Source: Devosia sp. A8/3-2
Lineage (GTDB): Bacteria > Pseudomonadota > Alphaproteobacteria > Rhizobiales > Devosiaceae
Reading direction: 5' to 3'
Assembly: GCA_025452255.1 (NCBI GenBank)
Contig: CP104975.1
Location: 186,001-250,000 of the forward strand
DNA: 64,000 bases
Below the pieces are notes generated by a model. It made no database searches and was not told the origin of the DNA. It saw only the letters and a program-made list of their open reading frames with translations. This document shows, piece by piece, positions 42,101 to 50,698 of this stretch. The position numbers and the translations under genes were made by a program. How positions within the stretch are numbered: the first letter of the stretch is position 1; each line of letters begins with the position of its first letter.

Positions 42101-42997
42101 TCAGGCGGTGGACAGAATTTTCGATAGCATCATCGCGTTCTTGATAGCGTAGCCATCAAAGTCATTATTAAAGTAAATCCACGCACGCTCGGCACCCGCG
42201 TTTCGGATACGCTCTGCCCAGACTAAAAGTTCTTCTTCGCTGTAATCATGGCGGTACCACCGCTCGATCCCGTGGAAGCGGATGTAAATATCGCCGGCGG
42301 TCTTTATCAGTTCGTCGGGCAAGCGCGGCCCACTGCAGGAACAAAAAATTGCCCCCGCTTTCTCGAAGGCCGCATAGACGTCATCACGCCACCAGCTCGT
42401 GTGACGAAATTCGATGACGTTGCGGCGAGCCGGATCCATTTGCTCCAAAATTTGTTGCAAACGGTCTGCCGAATATTGATAGCTCGGCGGTAGCTGAAAC
42501 AAGAAGCAGCCCATCATTGGTCCGAGCAGGTCAGCGATATAGCCGAAGTCCCGTACCAATGTTCCTGTATCTTCGAACTTGCGGACATGGGTAATTAGGT
42601 CCGACACCTTGACCGTATAAATCATATCCCGGCCTTCGGCCTGTTTGCGCCATGAACGCACCGTCCCCAGTGTGGGCCACGAATAAAAGGGAGCATTGAG
42701 CTCAACCGTGTGAAAGTGGTCAGCGTAGTGAGAGAACCAGTCCTTGGTCGGCATCTGGGTCGGATAGAAGGTGCCCTTCAAATGCCAGTAGAACCAACCC
42801 GAGCATCCAATATTCAGAGCAGGTGGCAAGGTAGTCGGTCGAGGCGCGCCTTCGGCTAGCAACCGCGCCTTGTGCATTTTGCTAGCTCGCAAGAGGGTGC
42901 TCTCGCGCTGCTTAATCCGCTTTTGAGCCTTTTTGGCGCGGCGCTCGTCAGGCGTGAGGGAAGGTGTTCCAGCCATGCGGTCAAAACTATTTGGCAC
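42101..42997 (-). CDS. DUF72 (YecE-like) family protein
   Basis: 298 residues with a TIM-barrel DUF72 domain from about residue 60: NIGCSGWFYWHLKGTFYP, HFHTVELNAPFYSWPTLGTVRSWR, FLFQLPPSYQYSADRL, VIEFRHTSWW, IYIRFHGIERWYRHDYS and AWIYFNNDFDGYA. The first 50 residues are a basic helical extension. Biochemical role of YecE-like proteins is unknown. Intact. Confidence 0.9.
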   Translation of the reverse strand: MPNSFDRMAGTPSLTPDERRAKKAQKRIKQRESTLLRASKMHKARLLAEGAPRPTTLPPALNIGCSGWFYWHLKGTFYPTQMPTKDWFSHYADHFHTVELNAPFYSWPTLGTVRSWRKQAEGRDMIYTVKVSDLITHVRKFEDTGTLVRDFGYIADLLGPMMGCFLFQLPPSYQYSADRLQQILEQMDPARRNVIEFRHTSWWRDDVYAAFEKAGAIFCSCSGPRLPDELIKTAGDIYIRFHGIERWYRHDYSEEELLVWAERIRNAGAERAWIYFNNDFDGYAIKNAMMLSKILSTA

Positions 42998-43053
42998 GCG
43001 AATTGTTCAGGCGGTCTGTCATTTTATTGCGGTGGCCTCATATGCCTTGCGGA

Positions 43054-43078
43054 GGAACAGAGTGGGCGTGCCGGCGTT
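43054..43078 (+). promoter_or_regulatory. EcfG-type general-stress promoter
   Basis: GGAAC-N16-CGTT, the exact consensus for the alphaproteobacterial general stress sigma factor EcfG/RpoE2. It ends 37 bp before the YciF-like gene start at 43116. Confidence 0.75.
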
Positions 43079-43115
43079 GTGAGCTGGACCTTTCACAATT
43101 GCCGGAGCTTGCAAT

Positions 43116-43605
43116 ATGGCCGAAAAAAACCTGAACGATCTTTTCCTCGATACCCTCAAGGACATCTATTTCGCCGAAAAGCAGATTGTGAAGACGCTGC
43201 CAAAAATGGCGAAGGCTGCCGTGTCACCTACGCTGAAAGCCGGGTTTGAAAAGCATCTGGAGGAAACCGAGGTGCATGTCGAACGTTTGGAGCAGGTTTT
43301 CGAGTTCATCGGCAAACCTGCCCGCGGCAAGAGCTGCGACGCGATCCCGGGGATCATTGAAGAAGGTAAGTCCATCATCGATGAATACAAGGACACTGCC
43401 GCGCTCGACGCCGGTCTAGTAGCTGCCGCTCAGGCAGTTGAGCACTATGAAATCGCCCGCTACGGCACGTTGAAGACTCGGGCAGAAACAACTAGGGCTG
43501 ACCGATGCTGCCGCGCTGTTCGAGGCGACATTGCAGGAAGAAATCGCCACAGACCAGAAGCTGTCGAAGGTCGGCGAGGCAGAAGCCAACGTCAAGGCTG
43601 CCTAA
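43116..43605 (+). CDS. YciF-like ferritin-fold protein (DUF892, one frameshift)
   Basis: MAEKNLNDLFLDTLKDIYFAEKQIVKTLPKMAKAA with the repeated helices, FEKHLEETEVHVERLEQVF and AVEHYEIARYGTLK that supply Glu/His metal-like ligands. A shift near 43485 leads to QLGLTDAAALFEATLQEEIATDQKLSKVGEAEAN, the usual tail, stopping at 43605. DUF892 proteins are stress-induced and cytoplasmic. Preceded by a consensus EcfG promoter. Confidence 0.85.
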
Positions 43606-43620
43606 TCCATTCATAGTATG

Positions 43621-43649
43621 CGCGGCTTCGATCAACTGATCGGAGCCGC
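43621..43649 (+). terminator. Inverted repeat after the YciF-like gene
   Basis: GCGGCT(T)CGATCA-AC-TGATCGG-AGCCGC folds into a long stem 16 bp after the stop. No T-run follows, so terminator function is uncertain. Confidence 0.4.
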
Positions 43650-43951
43650 GGACCTCGCTTCGCCGCACGCAAATTCCAGAGCACCGATGGTGGAAGGGGT
43701 ACCGCCTTGATCTTCCCATTCTGGGTAGATCGCTGGAATGAACCGGAAGCTTACGGCCAGATGCCGCTTCGCGCAGAACAGATCTGTCCATTAGCGGCCA
43801 TGAACCAAGACCAACGGCGCGCCGTAAGAGAACGAAATTGCTAGAAAGCTAAACCGCCTGCGCAGGGCAGCGACGCATGCTGCCGAAGGCCTCGTATCCG
43901 CCTTAGCCAGCAATGGCGCGCCCAAAGGGAACCAGCAATGATATGTTATGG
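43650..43951. other. Gap without recognised gene
   Basis: About 300 bp between the YciF-like hairpin and the RES gene end. No recognisable ORF, RNA or regulatory repeat. Confidence 0.4.
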
Positions 43952-44471
43952 TCACCGCCGGGACGCTGGAGTTAACGGAAGCCGGCCCTCAGGGTCGACG
44001 ATCTTGAGGGCTGGGGCGCCTGTTTGGTTCCAACGCCAGAGCGCGATGCAGGTGCCGCCGGGAGACATAAAAGAGGGATAGATAACCCCATCGACCTTGG
44101 CGTCGACAAGCTGGTGATAAGCTGCGTGTGTTGCGGCGACGCGTCCCTTGTCTAATTCGGACCGCCACTCGGTCTTGTGAATGTCCTCGCCGAACTTCCA
44201 TTCGTCGAGCACCGAAGGATCTGTCGTGTCGACGAGGCGGGCACCGGTCAGCTCTGAGCTGAGCGATCAGCGCAGGATGCTGCACGAACCCCTGATTGTA
44301 TTCAGCCCAAGCTGTCGATAATTCACGAGCCGCATATATCGTAGGGACACCAACTGGGTTCCAGCGGCCTCCAAAGCGAGCGGCGCCCTCGCCCGACAGC
44401 GGTAGGTATGCCCAACGAGGAACGTAAGCCCGCCACAATATGATCGGCTTAGAGTTCGCCAACTCAGGCAT
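43952..44471 (-). CDS. RES-family toxin (one frameshift)
   Basis: RES-fold NAD+-degrading toxin: IILWRAYVPRWAYLPLSGEGAARFGGRWNPVGVPTIYAARELSTAWAEY, with the conserved Arg, Glu and the GGRWN motif. After QHPALIAQLRAD the frame changes (near 44255) and continues with DEWKFGEDIHKTEWRSEL..VDGVIYPSF..GGTCIALWRWN. Restored length about 173. It begins 8 nt inside the end of the antitoxin gene, the normal antitoxin-toxin order. Confidence 0.8.
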
Positions 44472-44880
44472 AGACGCCCGAGCGCACAGCCTCCAGATAG
44501 ATAAGGACCTGATCGGCCTTGCCGTCTCCCACCAAATCGTAAGCGGTCTTGCCCGCCCATCCGGGAATTGGTTGATGCTTGAACCAGATCACCGCACGAT
44601 TTTCGTCGCCAGCCATCTCCGCAGCCATAGCCAAAATGCGCACGATCGGGCTCAGCGCCGCGTCCACCTTGCGAGTAGCCGTTTTAGCGGTAAGGGTATT
44701 ACGGGCTATCCCAACAAGTTTGGCCAGCTCTGACTGTGTCACGCCAAGCTGTTCGGACAGCCGCGGCGCCGACAGAAAGGGCGAGCTGAGCTCGCCGAAC
44801 CGAGCTGCACCAATTTCGAGACCACGGGATCGCATAGCGCCAATCAAATTTTGAGCACGTTTCACGCAATATGCGCTCAA
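44464..44880 (-). CDS. Xre/MbcA/ParS-type antitoxin
   Basis: 138 residues with a helix-turn-helix (SEQLGVTQSELAKLVGIARNTLTAK) and the C-terminal toxin-binding domain of the MbcA/ParS group (IPGWAGKTAYDLVGDGKADQVLIYLEAVRSGVY). It would neutralise the RES protein and repress the operon. Intact, in contrast to the toxin gene, which fits either a sequence error or loss of toxin function. Confidence 0.85.
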   Translation of the reverse strand: MSAYCVKRAQNLIGAMRSRGLEIGAARFGELSSPFLSAPRLSEQLGVTQSELAKLVGIARNTLTAKTATRKVDAALSPIVRILAMAAEMAGDENRAVIWFKHQPIPGWAGKTAYDLVGDGKADQVLIYLEAVRSGVYA

Positions 44881-44990
44881 AAAACGTTCATTTCAAGTTG
44901 TGACTTCGGCCACAACTAGGCGTGCGGGCCCATTTATCGATGCTTATCCTGACTACTCAGCCTTACCAGCCTGCCATGTCGGCACTTCAT

Positions 44991-45015
44991 GGAACGAATG
45001 TACCATCGGCGGGTT
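44991..45015 (+). promoter_or_regulatory. Near-consensus EcfG-type promoter
   Basis: GGAAC-N16-GGTT, one mismatch from GGAAC-N16-CGTT, 50 bp upstream of the kinase start at 45065. Confidence 0.4.
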
Positions 45016-45064
45016 GGGTGCGGTTAGGGTCAGCTGTAGGTCAAGGGGCAAACAAGGGCATTGG

Positions 45065-46452
45065 ATGAACAAAGTTGAGGTAACAAGCGGTGGTCTTCAA
45101 ACCCCTTGGCCCGGAAAATCTTCAGAAGACTACGAAGACTTTTTGAGAATGGTGCTCTCGCCCTGCATTTGGTTGGAGCAGATGGGTCCATTCTGCGCGC
45201 TAACCGAGCGGAGTTGGATCTGCTGGGTTACACGGCGGAAGAGTACATTGGTCGACAGATTTCCGAATTTCATGCGGATGCCGGGACCATAGCCGAAATT
45301 CTGACACGGCTCGCAGCCGGGGAAAAGCTGGTCCGTTTTCCGGCCCGCTTACGCGCCGGGGACGGCTCGATCAAGCACGTGGAGGTGACCTCCAGCGCGC
45401 AGTTTCGTAACGGCCAATTCCTCCACACGCGGTGCTTCACCAGCGACGTTACCGAGATTGTGGAGGTTCGGCGACAGCTGCTCCGTAAGGAAGAGGAAAT
45501 GCACCAAATTCTGGAGGCACTTCCTGCAGCCGTCTACACCACAGACGCACAGGGCAAGATCGCCTACTATAACCGGGCGGCCGCCGAACTTGCCGGCAGG
45601 GAACCCGTTATTGGTGTGGATGAATGGTGCGTCACCTTTCGGCTGTTTACCGCCGACGGGCAACCGCTCCCCCACGATGAATGCCCAATGGCAATCGCTT
45701 TGAAAGAAAACCGGCCGGTACGCGACGTCGAAGCCATGGCGCAGCGTCCGGACGGAGCCATGTTCCCGTTCCTACCCTTTCCAACACCAATGCATAACAA
45801 GGACGGTGAACTTGTGGGGGCGGTGAATATGCTGGTGAACATCAGCGACCGGAAACTGGCCGAAGCTAACCAGAAGCTTTTGCTCGACGAGCTCAATCAT
45901 CGGGTTAAAAACAATATGGCGATGCTCTATGCCTTGATCCGCTCCTCCGAACGGGAAAGCAAGAGTACCGAGGCTCGTGGCGTTTTGGGAAATGCGGCTC
46001 AGCGTGTGGGGGCCATGGCCGCCGCGCAACAGACCCTCTACACCGAGCACAGTCGATCCGGAGTTGACGCTCGTGATTTCGTTGATGCCGTATGTAAGAG
46101 CACCAACCGAGCTTTTTCTGAAGGCGTTACGCTTCACATCGACGTTGAGCCGCAATTCTTGCCGAACGAGGTAACCATGCCTTTGGCATTGGTGATCAAC
46201 GAGCTATTAACCAACGCGGCGAAGCACGGCTGCGACGCTGCCGGAAACTGCCAGATCTGGATTTCACTTGTTCGGGCAGATGGCGACTTTGTGCTCACTG
46301 TTCGCGATGATGGTCCCGGCTTCAATTTCGCGGATACAGGAAAGCGCTCGTCAGGTACGGGCCTGATCTCGGGGCTTGTGCGGCAACTCCGCGGAACTTT
46401 CTCAGAAATGCACCGTCAGATTTGCAAACCAACAGCCGGACTGAAAGTGTGA
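45065..46452 (+). CDS. PAS-PAS-HisKA_2 (HWE-like) sensor histidine kinase (two frameshifts)
   Basis: Start ATG 45065 (MNKVEVTSGGLQTPWPGK..); a shift near 45143 leads into a first PAS (FENGALALHLVGADGSILRANRAELDLLGY), then a second PAS near residue 140 (LEALPAAVYTTDAQGKIAYYN). The H-box is LLDELNHRVKNNMAML; N-box INELLTNAAKHG; G1 VRDDGPGFN; G2 GTGLISGLV. A further shift near 46405 spoils the last residues. No membrane segment, so soluble. Directly followed by a receiver protein. Such kinases feed the general stress response in Alphaproteobacteria. Confidence 0.85.
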
Positions 46453-46453
46453 C

Positions 46454-46894
46454 TTGATGACTTGGCTAGCAATTCCAGAGAACAAATCTGCCCGCATTGG
46501 TCCAGAAGCTGCCAAGAGCCAAGAACACAGACTGCGCATCCTCATTGTCGAGAATGAGTTTCTAATCGCCCTTGAGCTGGAAAACCGTCTGCTCGACGCG
46601 GGGTTTAACGTCGTCGGAATCGCGGCCACAGCCGAGGAAGCCATATCCCCGGCAGCATCGGAAAGTCCGGATCTCGCCATTACAGATATCAGGCTCGCAG
46701 GTCGCAAGGATGGCGTGGATACCACTATAGAACTCCTCGCCACGCTCGGCTTGCGTTCAATCTTCTCCTCTGCCCATGCCGGCGATGCTGACACCCAAAA
46801 TCGAGCCAAACCAGCTCGGCCCATTGGATGGTTGCAGAAGCCGTACCCGGCTAGTGCTTTGATAGGGCTGATCAGAACCTACTTAGCGGGATAG
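46454..46894 (+). CDS. Single-domain response regulator
   Basis: 146 residues: a receiver only (HRLRILIVENEFLIALELENRLLDAGFNVVG, Asp in DLAITDIRLAG, final Lys in GWLQKPYPAS). No output domain. It starts 1 bp after the kinase ORF end and is its probable partner. Family recall: similar receivers act as phospho-sinks or relays in PhyR pathways. Confidence 0.85.
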   Translation: MMTWLAIPENKSARIGPEAAKSQEHRLRILIVENEFLIALELENRLLDAGFNVVGIAATAEEAISPAASESPDLAITDIRLAGRKDGVDTTIELLATLGLRSIFSSAHAGDADTQNRAKPARPIGWLQKPYPASALIGLIRTYLAG

Positions 46895-46902
46895 CGAGCC
46901 CA

Positions 46903-46974
46903 TCATTGGCGTGGAAGCCGGTTGATGCTGCCAACAATGACGAGAAGAAGGGTGACAAGATTAAGTGCTTCCAT
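46903..46974 (-). pseudogene. DUF378-like N-terminal remnant
   Basis: ATG at 46974 with AAAGGA upstream gives MEALNLVTLLLVIVGSINR, matching the first membrane helix of DUF378 proteins (MxxLNxVxLxLxIIGGLNWG). It stops after 23 residues, right at the response-regulator stop. Confidence 0.35.
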
Positions 46975-47352
46975 GGAAGCGTCCTTTTAGGTGCTTCCTA
47001 AACTGCGCTCCCACCGTCCCGGTGGCAGCATCATTTTGAGGCGGGTTCGGTTGGAGCCGGGCTGGGTGGCGCGTGGTCTAGTCCAGTAAATAGCCTCAAA
47101 CGGTGTGAAGCCCGTTCAGTCATCGCAGCGCAGGGCGATAACACTGGGCACCAATTAGCCTGCGTTCAATCACGGATCACTTCAAGGCGCCTTGGATTTC
47201 CATCCGAAGGAGGCATACATGGGCCACGTTTTGATCATGACTGCCATCGTTAGGGAATAGTCATTGCGTTAGTCACCGTCAGGTCATCCCGGCTAGCGAT
47301 CGTCATTCGTGGCTCCAAGCCGTCTCGGTTGGCCTATTTGGTCTTGGTTGGC
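46975..47352. other. Gap with only a doubtful peptide
   Basis: About 380 bp. An AGGAGG precedes an ATG at 47220 that opens a 13-codon ORF (MGHVLIMTAIVRE); a shifted frame continues hydrophobically (IVIALVTV). It could be a broken small membrane protein. Nothing else recognised. Confidence 0.3.
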
Positions 47353-47477
47353 TTAGTTTTGCCAGAGTTGCTCCTGCAGCGAGCCGTCCTGCTTACGGCC
47401 TAGGTCGTCTATATTGTCGTCCTGTTGCTTGCCGTGCTCGGTTTCAAGCGGAGCGGGCTTGTTGTCTTTTTCGCCAT
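47353..47477 (-). CDS. Small acidic hypothetical protein (frameshift after start)
   Basis: ATG at 47477 with GGAGG 5 bp upstream. After one missing base the frame reads EKDNKPAPLETEHGKQQDDNIDDLGRKQDGSLQEQL, ending at 47353. The span is 125 nt, one short of 42 codons. Very hydrophilic, about 41 residues, likely disordered. No family name known. Confidence 0.45.
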
Positions 47478-47491
47478 TCTAGCCTCCAAAA

Positions 47492-47520
47492 TTGGGAAGC
47501 CCGGCACTTGGCCGGGCTTC
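47492..47520 (-). terminator. Intrinsic terminator of the PRC-barrel gene
   Basis: GAAGCCCGGC-5 nt-GCCGGGCTTC, a perfect 10-bp stem 5 bp after the stop on the minus strand, followed on that strand by CCAATTTT. Confidence 0.75.
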
Positions 47521-47524
47521 ACCT

Positions 47525-47821
47525 TTAGTGATGGTGCTCAGGCATTTCCTTGAGCTGATCCTTTGTCCACGCCGTAACGGCATGCACCTCGCCATCTCCA
47601 TCCTTCATGAATTCGAGATCACTCAGCGGAACGGCAACGGGTTTTGCTCCGATACCAAGAAAGCCGCCGACATCGATGATGGCGACACTGGAAGGTCCGG
47701 AGCCGTGAACATGGTCAACCTTGCCCACCTTGTGGTCATCGGCACCATAAATGCTCGCTCCTTCAAGAATCGAAGGCGTGAGTTCAGCACTCGATAGGCG
47801 AACGTGATTGCTGTGATCCAT
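47525..47821 (-). CDS. PRC-barrel domain protein
   Basis: 98 residues from ATG 47821 (MDHSNHVRLSSAELTPSILEGASIYGADDHKVGKVDHVHGSG..). This is a PRC-barrel: GASIYG.DD.KVGKVDHV..., VAIIDVGGFLGIGAKPVAVPLSDL. Soluble; family members bind RNA or proteins, and short forms are typical stress-induced genes in rhizobia. A near-consensus EcfG promoter lies 35-57 bp upstream. Confidence 0.85.
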   Translation of the reverse strand: MDHSNHVRLSSAELTPSILEGASIYGADDHKVGKVDHVHGSGPSSVAIIDVGGFLGIGAKPVAVPLSDLEFMKDGDGEVHAVTAWTKDQLKEMPEHHH

Positions 47822-47853
47822 CTTATGGTTCTCCGTTGTGGTTGAACTAACCC

Positions 47854-47878
47854 AACCCCCGGGCGTGCCGGTCGTTCC
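47854..47878 (-). promoter_or_regulatory. Near-consensus EcfG-type promoter
   Basis: On the minus strand GGAAC-N16-GGTT, one mismatch from the consensus -10, placed 33 bp before the PRC-barrel start. Confidence 0.4.
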
Positions 47879-47926
47879 GTGCATCCCGATCACTTCGGAG
47901 ATGGCGAAGCTCGCGCCAAGGGTCAG

Positions 47927-48092
47927 CTAGAAAATGGCCAAGTACTTCAGCAGCGAAATGATACCGATCACGATGATCACGATCTGCAAGATCTGGCGGA
48001 TGCGCTTCGATGGGCAGGCGCTGAACCAGCCAGAGAATGAGGACGATCACCAAGAAGGTGATCAGGATGCTGATTAGAACGGAAGTGCCCAC
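47927..48092 (-). CDS. Small membrane protein, Thivi_2564-like (one frameshift)
   Basis: GTG at 48092 with TTGGAG before it. VGTSVLISILITFLVIVLILWLVQRLPIEA, then after a shift near 48005 IRQILQIVIIVIGIISLLKYLAIF. Two membrane helices separated by a short polar loop (RLPIEAxIRQIL), the layout of this small family. Function unknown. Confidence 0.6.
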
Positions 48093-48746
48093 AGTAGTCT
48101 CCAAAGCGCCTATCGCGCATCACTCAACGTGGGCCACCGATCTTCGTTGCCGGTGGCAAGCAGAATCCAATTCGTTAGCTGCAATGCTCAGACTAGACGA
48201 CCGGGCGCATGGGCCAGATTTTAAGTACGAGACTGCGGATGCCCTGCAGGGCGCATGTGTTGAGTATGGGGGGACGCCAAAGACCGAACGGGATCAGAGT
48301 GGAATCGATAGCAAAACTAATGCTGGCGCTGCTCTGAACCCTGCCGCTGACCGGATGCACACGGTCCGGCACCCAAAAGACGGGCTCGCTCTGCACCGTT
48401 GGCCCTTTTCGACCAAATGCCGAGCGCTTCCGAGCGCTGGACAGCTAGCGAAACGGACCAGCTCATTGTTTTGAATGAGAGCGGCGAGCGCATCTGCGGC
48501 TGGCGGCCGCAACCATCTCGGGCGGCTTCCGTCGCCCGTTTTTCTAATCGTGGGGCTCGACTCCATTGACGACAGAAACGGATTGGCAGCCGACTAGCAG
48601 ATTTGGGGTGGAGGGTGTCCCTGCGCGCGCGGCGAGGTCCTCGGCCGTGACGCCGAGCCGCCCGTGTCGGTCGCGGTCAGCAGTTGGTGATCGGTCGAGC
48701 AGCAGTGAGGCAGGCAAAGGCTGCGGTCTTGGATAGGTTTCAATGT
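48093..48746. other. Gap without recognised gene
   Basis: About 650 bp. Overlapping ORFs on both strands (48037-48474 +, 48294-48566 -) have no protein-like features that I recognise. A near-match to an EcfG promoter for the small membrane gene (GCAAC-N16-CGTT on the minus strand, 48136-48160) is the only signal. Confidence 0.35.
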
Positions 48747-48990
48747 CTAATTCGGTAGCTTGCTGTAGAGCGCGGTGATCTTCTCTACCCCTGAACTGCT
48801 CGTGTGCTTCACTCGTGCGCGGAGCCGGGTTACATCGCCGATCGTGTGTAAATCCTCATTGAGCACCTTCATGGCTGCGGCTTGAGGGGGTGGTAGCGAC
48901 CATCTTGCATATGTCAGACTGTTGGGGCCGGCCTTCTGGATCGGTATTATAGGACTCGACAATATATTCGCGTTCAGGCGCTGTGCTCAT
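48747..48990 (-). CDS. Small hypothetical protein (one frameshift)
   Basis: ATG at 48990 gives MSTAPEREYIVESYNTDPEGRPQQSD; after a shift near 48920 it continues in LPPPQAAAMKVLNEDLHTIGDVTRLRARVKHTSSSGVEKIT to 48747. The span of 244 nt is 81 codons plus one base. Soluble; family not known to me. Confidence 0.45.
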
Positions 48991-49319
48991 GGGAACTCCT
49001 GATGTCACCGTAGCACGGTTGATCGGCAGTGCGATGAGTTGTGCACCAATCGGCGAGCAGTGCTACCGCCGGGCTTGAGCACAGTTCCCCGTTCCAGCAC
49101 AAGCCACCGTGCATACGAGAGCGCGATCCCGGCCGAGAGGCATTGCGCGGAATCGGCACCTGTCGCGGCCGGGTGCCGCCGTGCTGACCGTTTCGGGGCT
49201 GGCCTTCCTGCCATGAGGGGCCTTTCGGCCTATTGCTTCAAACACTCTGGGTCATGCAGCGCACCCAACTGGCATGATCGGCGAATTCTGGGTCAAGCCG
49301 ATCGCCCCCGGGTGCCTCG
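48991..49319. other. Gap without recognised gene
   Basis: About 330 bp with short overlapping minus-strand ORFs that show no recognisable features. Confidence 0.35.
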
Positions 49320-49419
49320 GCGTCCTTAATGATGCATTAAACTCTGCGGTGCAGTTTGGATTATCTCCTCCTTCTCCTCCCGGGAAGAAACTAGGGCGCT
49401 CCAGATCGGAGCGCCTTTT
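49320..49419 (+). ncRNA. Candidate trans-acting sRNA with CUCCUCC anti-SD motifs
   Basis: A non-coding stretch with two CTCCTCC-type motifs (ATCTCCTCCTTCTCCTCCCGG, 49368-49383 region) followed by a strong intrinsic terminator. Many rhizobial sRNAs expose CUCCUCCC loops that pair with ribosome-binding sites. The 5' end is a guess; a TTAATG-ATG-CATTAA repeat lies at 49326-49340. No promoter assigned. Confidence 0.3.
49395..49419 (+). terminator. Intrinsic terminator
   Basis: GGCGCTCC-AGATC-GGAGCGCC followed by TTTTCTTCT: perfect 8-bp GC-rich stem, 5-base loop and T-run on the plus strand. No protein gene ends nearby, which is why I propose an sRNA. Confidence 0.75.
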
Positions 49420-49631
49420 CTTCTCGAGCTACCGTACACACTGCCCTCCTCCGCACCGGCGTAGGGCCACAATGTGAAGGCCAAGAGCGCGTAGCCCACG
49501 AGCCAAGCCTACTCTGCGACTATCTCCCCCGAGCCATCTCGAGTGAGCCGAGCCGAAAGCTGCTTTATATCATTCTCCCGAACATCCTGACCTCGTGGAG
49601 TCCGCTATAAATCCCGCCGTCTTTGACCCAT

Positions 49632-49997
49632 ATGAACTACCCGGTCGTCAGCGACTACTGGATTGCCGGACACAAAACAGCGGTCGGACACGATCTAATC
49701 GGCAGGAGCCATTATTTCGTTCGTCCCGAGGTCACGGATGAGCACGAGCGCGAGCATCAAAGCGTTCTAGCTGGTCATACGCTGCGAAGTCCGCGTGCGT
49801 ACATGAAAGACAGCTTCGGGAAATCGGTGCCCCAGCTTTGTGCTATGTGCCCTTGGCACAGGATCAATGGCAGCATCGGTGGCATATGATGATGCTCGGC
49901 GCGCCTCGGATTCACCGATCGCACGCCCTGTAGCTCAGTCGGGACGGCCAACGCGGAAAGAACTGCTCGATATATTGAAGGACCTGCACTGCAGCTA
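49632..49997 (+). CDS. Hypothetical protein (probable frameshift)
   Basis: From ATG 49632: MNYPVVSDYWIAGHKTAVGHDLIGRSHYFVRPEVTDEHEREHQSVLAGH.., stopping at 49889. Another frame then reads DSPIARPVAQSGRPTRKELLDILKDL to a stop at 49997, which looks like a true C-terminus. No family recognised. Confidence 0.4.
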
Positions 49998-50698
49998 AGC
50001 CCCCGCTTCCTGCTTTCCCGTATCTCTAGCTGGCCATCACGCCTGCTGGCGGGCCATTCCCATTTTCGGTATTGAATCCGCAGGCCCTTTCCCAAGGGCT
50101 TAGGGAGGGTGGCGACAACGAGCCCTCGTCTTTGCCCTCCCGCTCAATATCGCTGTGCAGCGTCCAGATTGTGAAGGACTCATAAACTATAGCCATTCTG
50201 CCTTGTGGATGACTGGCATGTCATACCCCACAGGCTCCGGGGCGAGCGCTATGCAGCTCCACCCCTGCGCAACCCAAGGTGCTGCAGGCGGTAGAGCGGG
50301 CAGCGTCCATGCGGCGGAGGATGCTGCCCCTCGCTCTCCGGTTAAGATGAGGATCCATCCGCGGAATAAAAGCCCCCGGCTCTGCTGGGGCGGACGCTTA
50401 GTATTGCCGGGTCGGTTTTCTCGACAACGGGCGGCCGGGAGGAACCGGCTGGCGCGACGCGAGGGCACCTGCGCGGCGATCTATGTGGGAGTTGTGGAGT
50501 CACACCGGGATTTTTGACAGCGCCGCGGCAATCGCCCAGCAGCGCCAAATCAAGGTAGGGCTTTCCCCTCTTGCCCATCGACATCGAAGTCGAGCCGGGA
50601 CATCGTTTGGCGCCCCCTCGTCCACCACTTAACTTGACATACCAGATCATAAAATCTAGTCCGAAAGCTTGCGAAGGAACGTCGCGGCGGGCTGGCAC
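49998..50698. other. Gap upstream of the iron-transport operon
   Basis: About 700 bp with no recognised gene. I looked for RirA/Fur/Irr-type boxes and a riboswitch and saw none that I would defend. Confidence 0.35.

Noticed and set aside
47220..47260. Small peptide MGHVLIMTAIVRE after an AGGAGG
   Set aside because: Only 13 codons in frame and the hydrophobic continuation needs a shift; it also overlaps a better small gene on the other strand.
49924..49960. CCCTGTAGCTCAGTCGGGAC looks like the start of a tRNA gene
   Set aside because: No D-stem closure, anticodon arm or TTCGA arm follows; the stretch fits better as the C-terminal coding part of the hypothetical protein ending at 49997.
50635..50665. 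TTGACA followed by TAAAAT before the iron operon
   Set aside because: The spacing is about 10 bp, too short for a sigma-70 promoter, and no iron-box symmetry is present.
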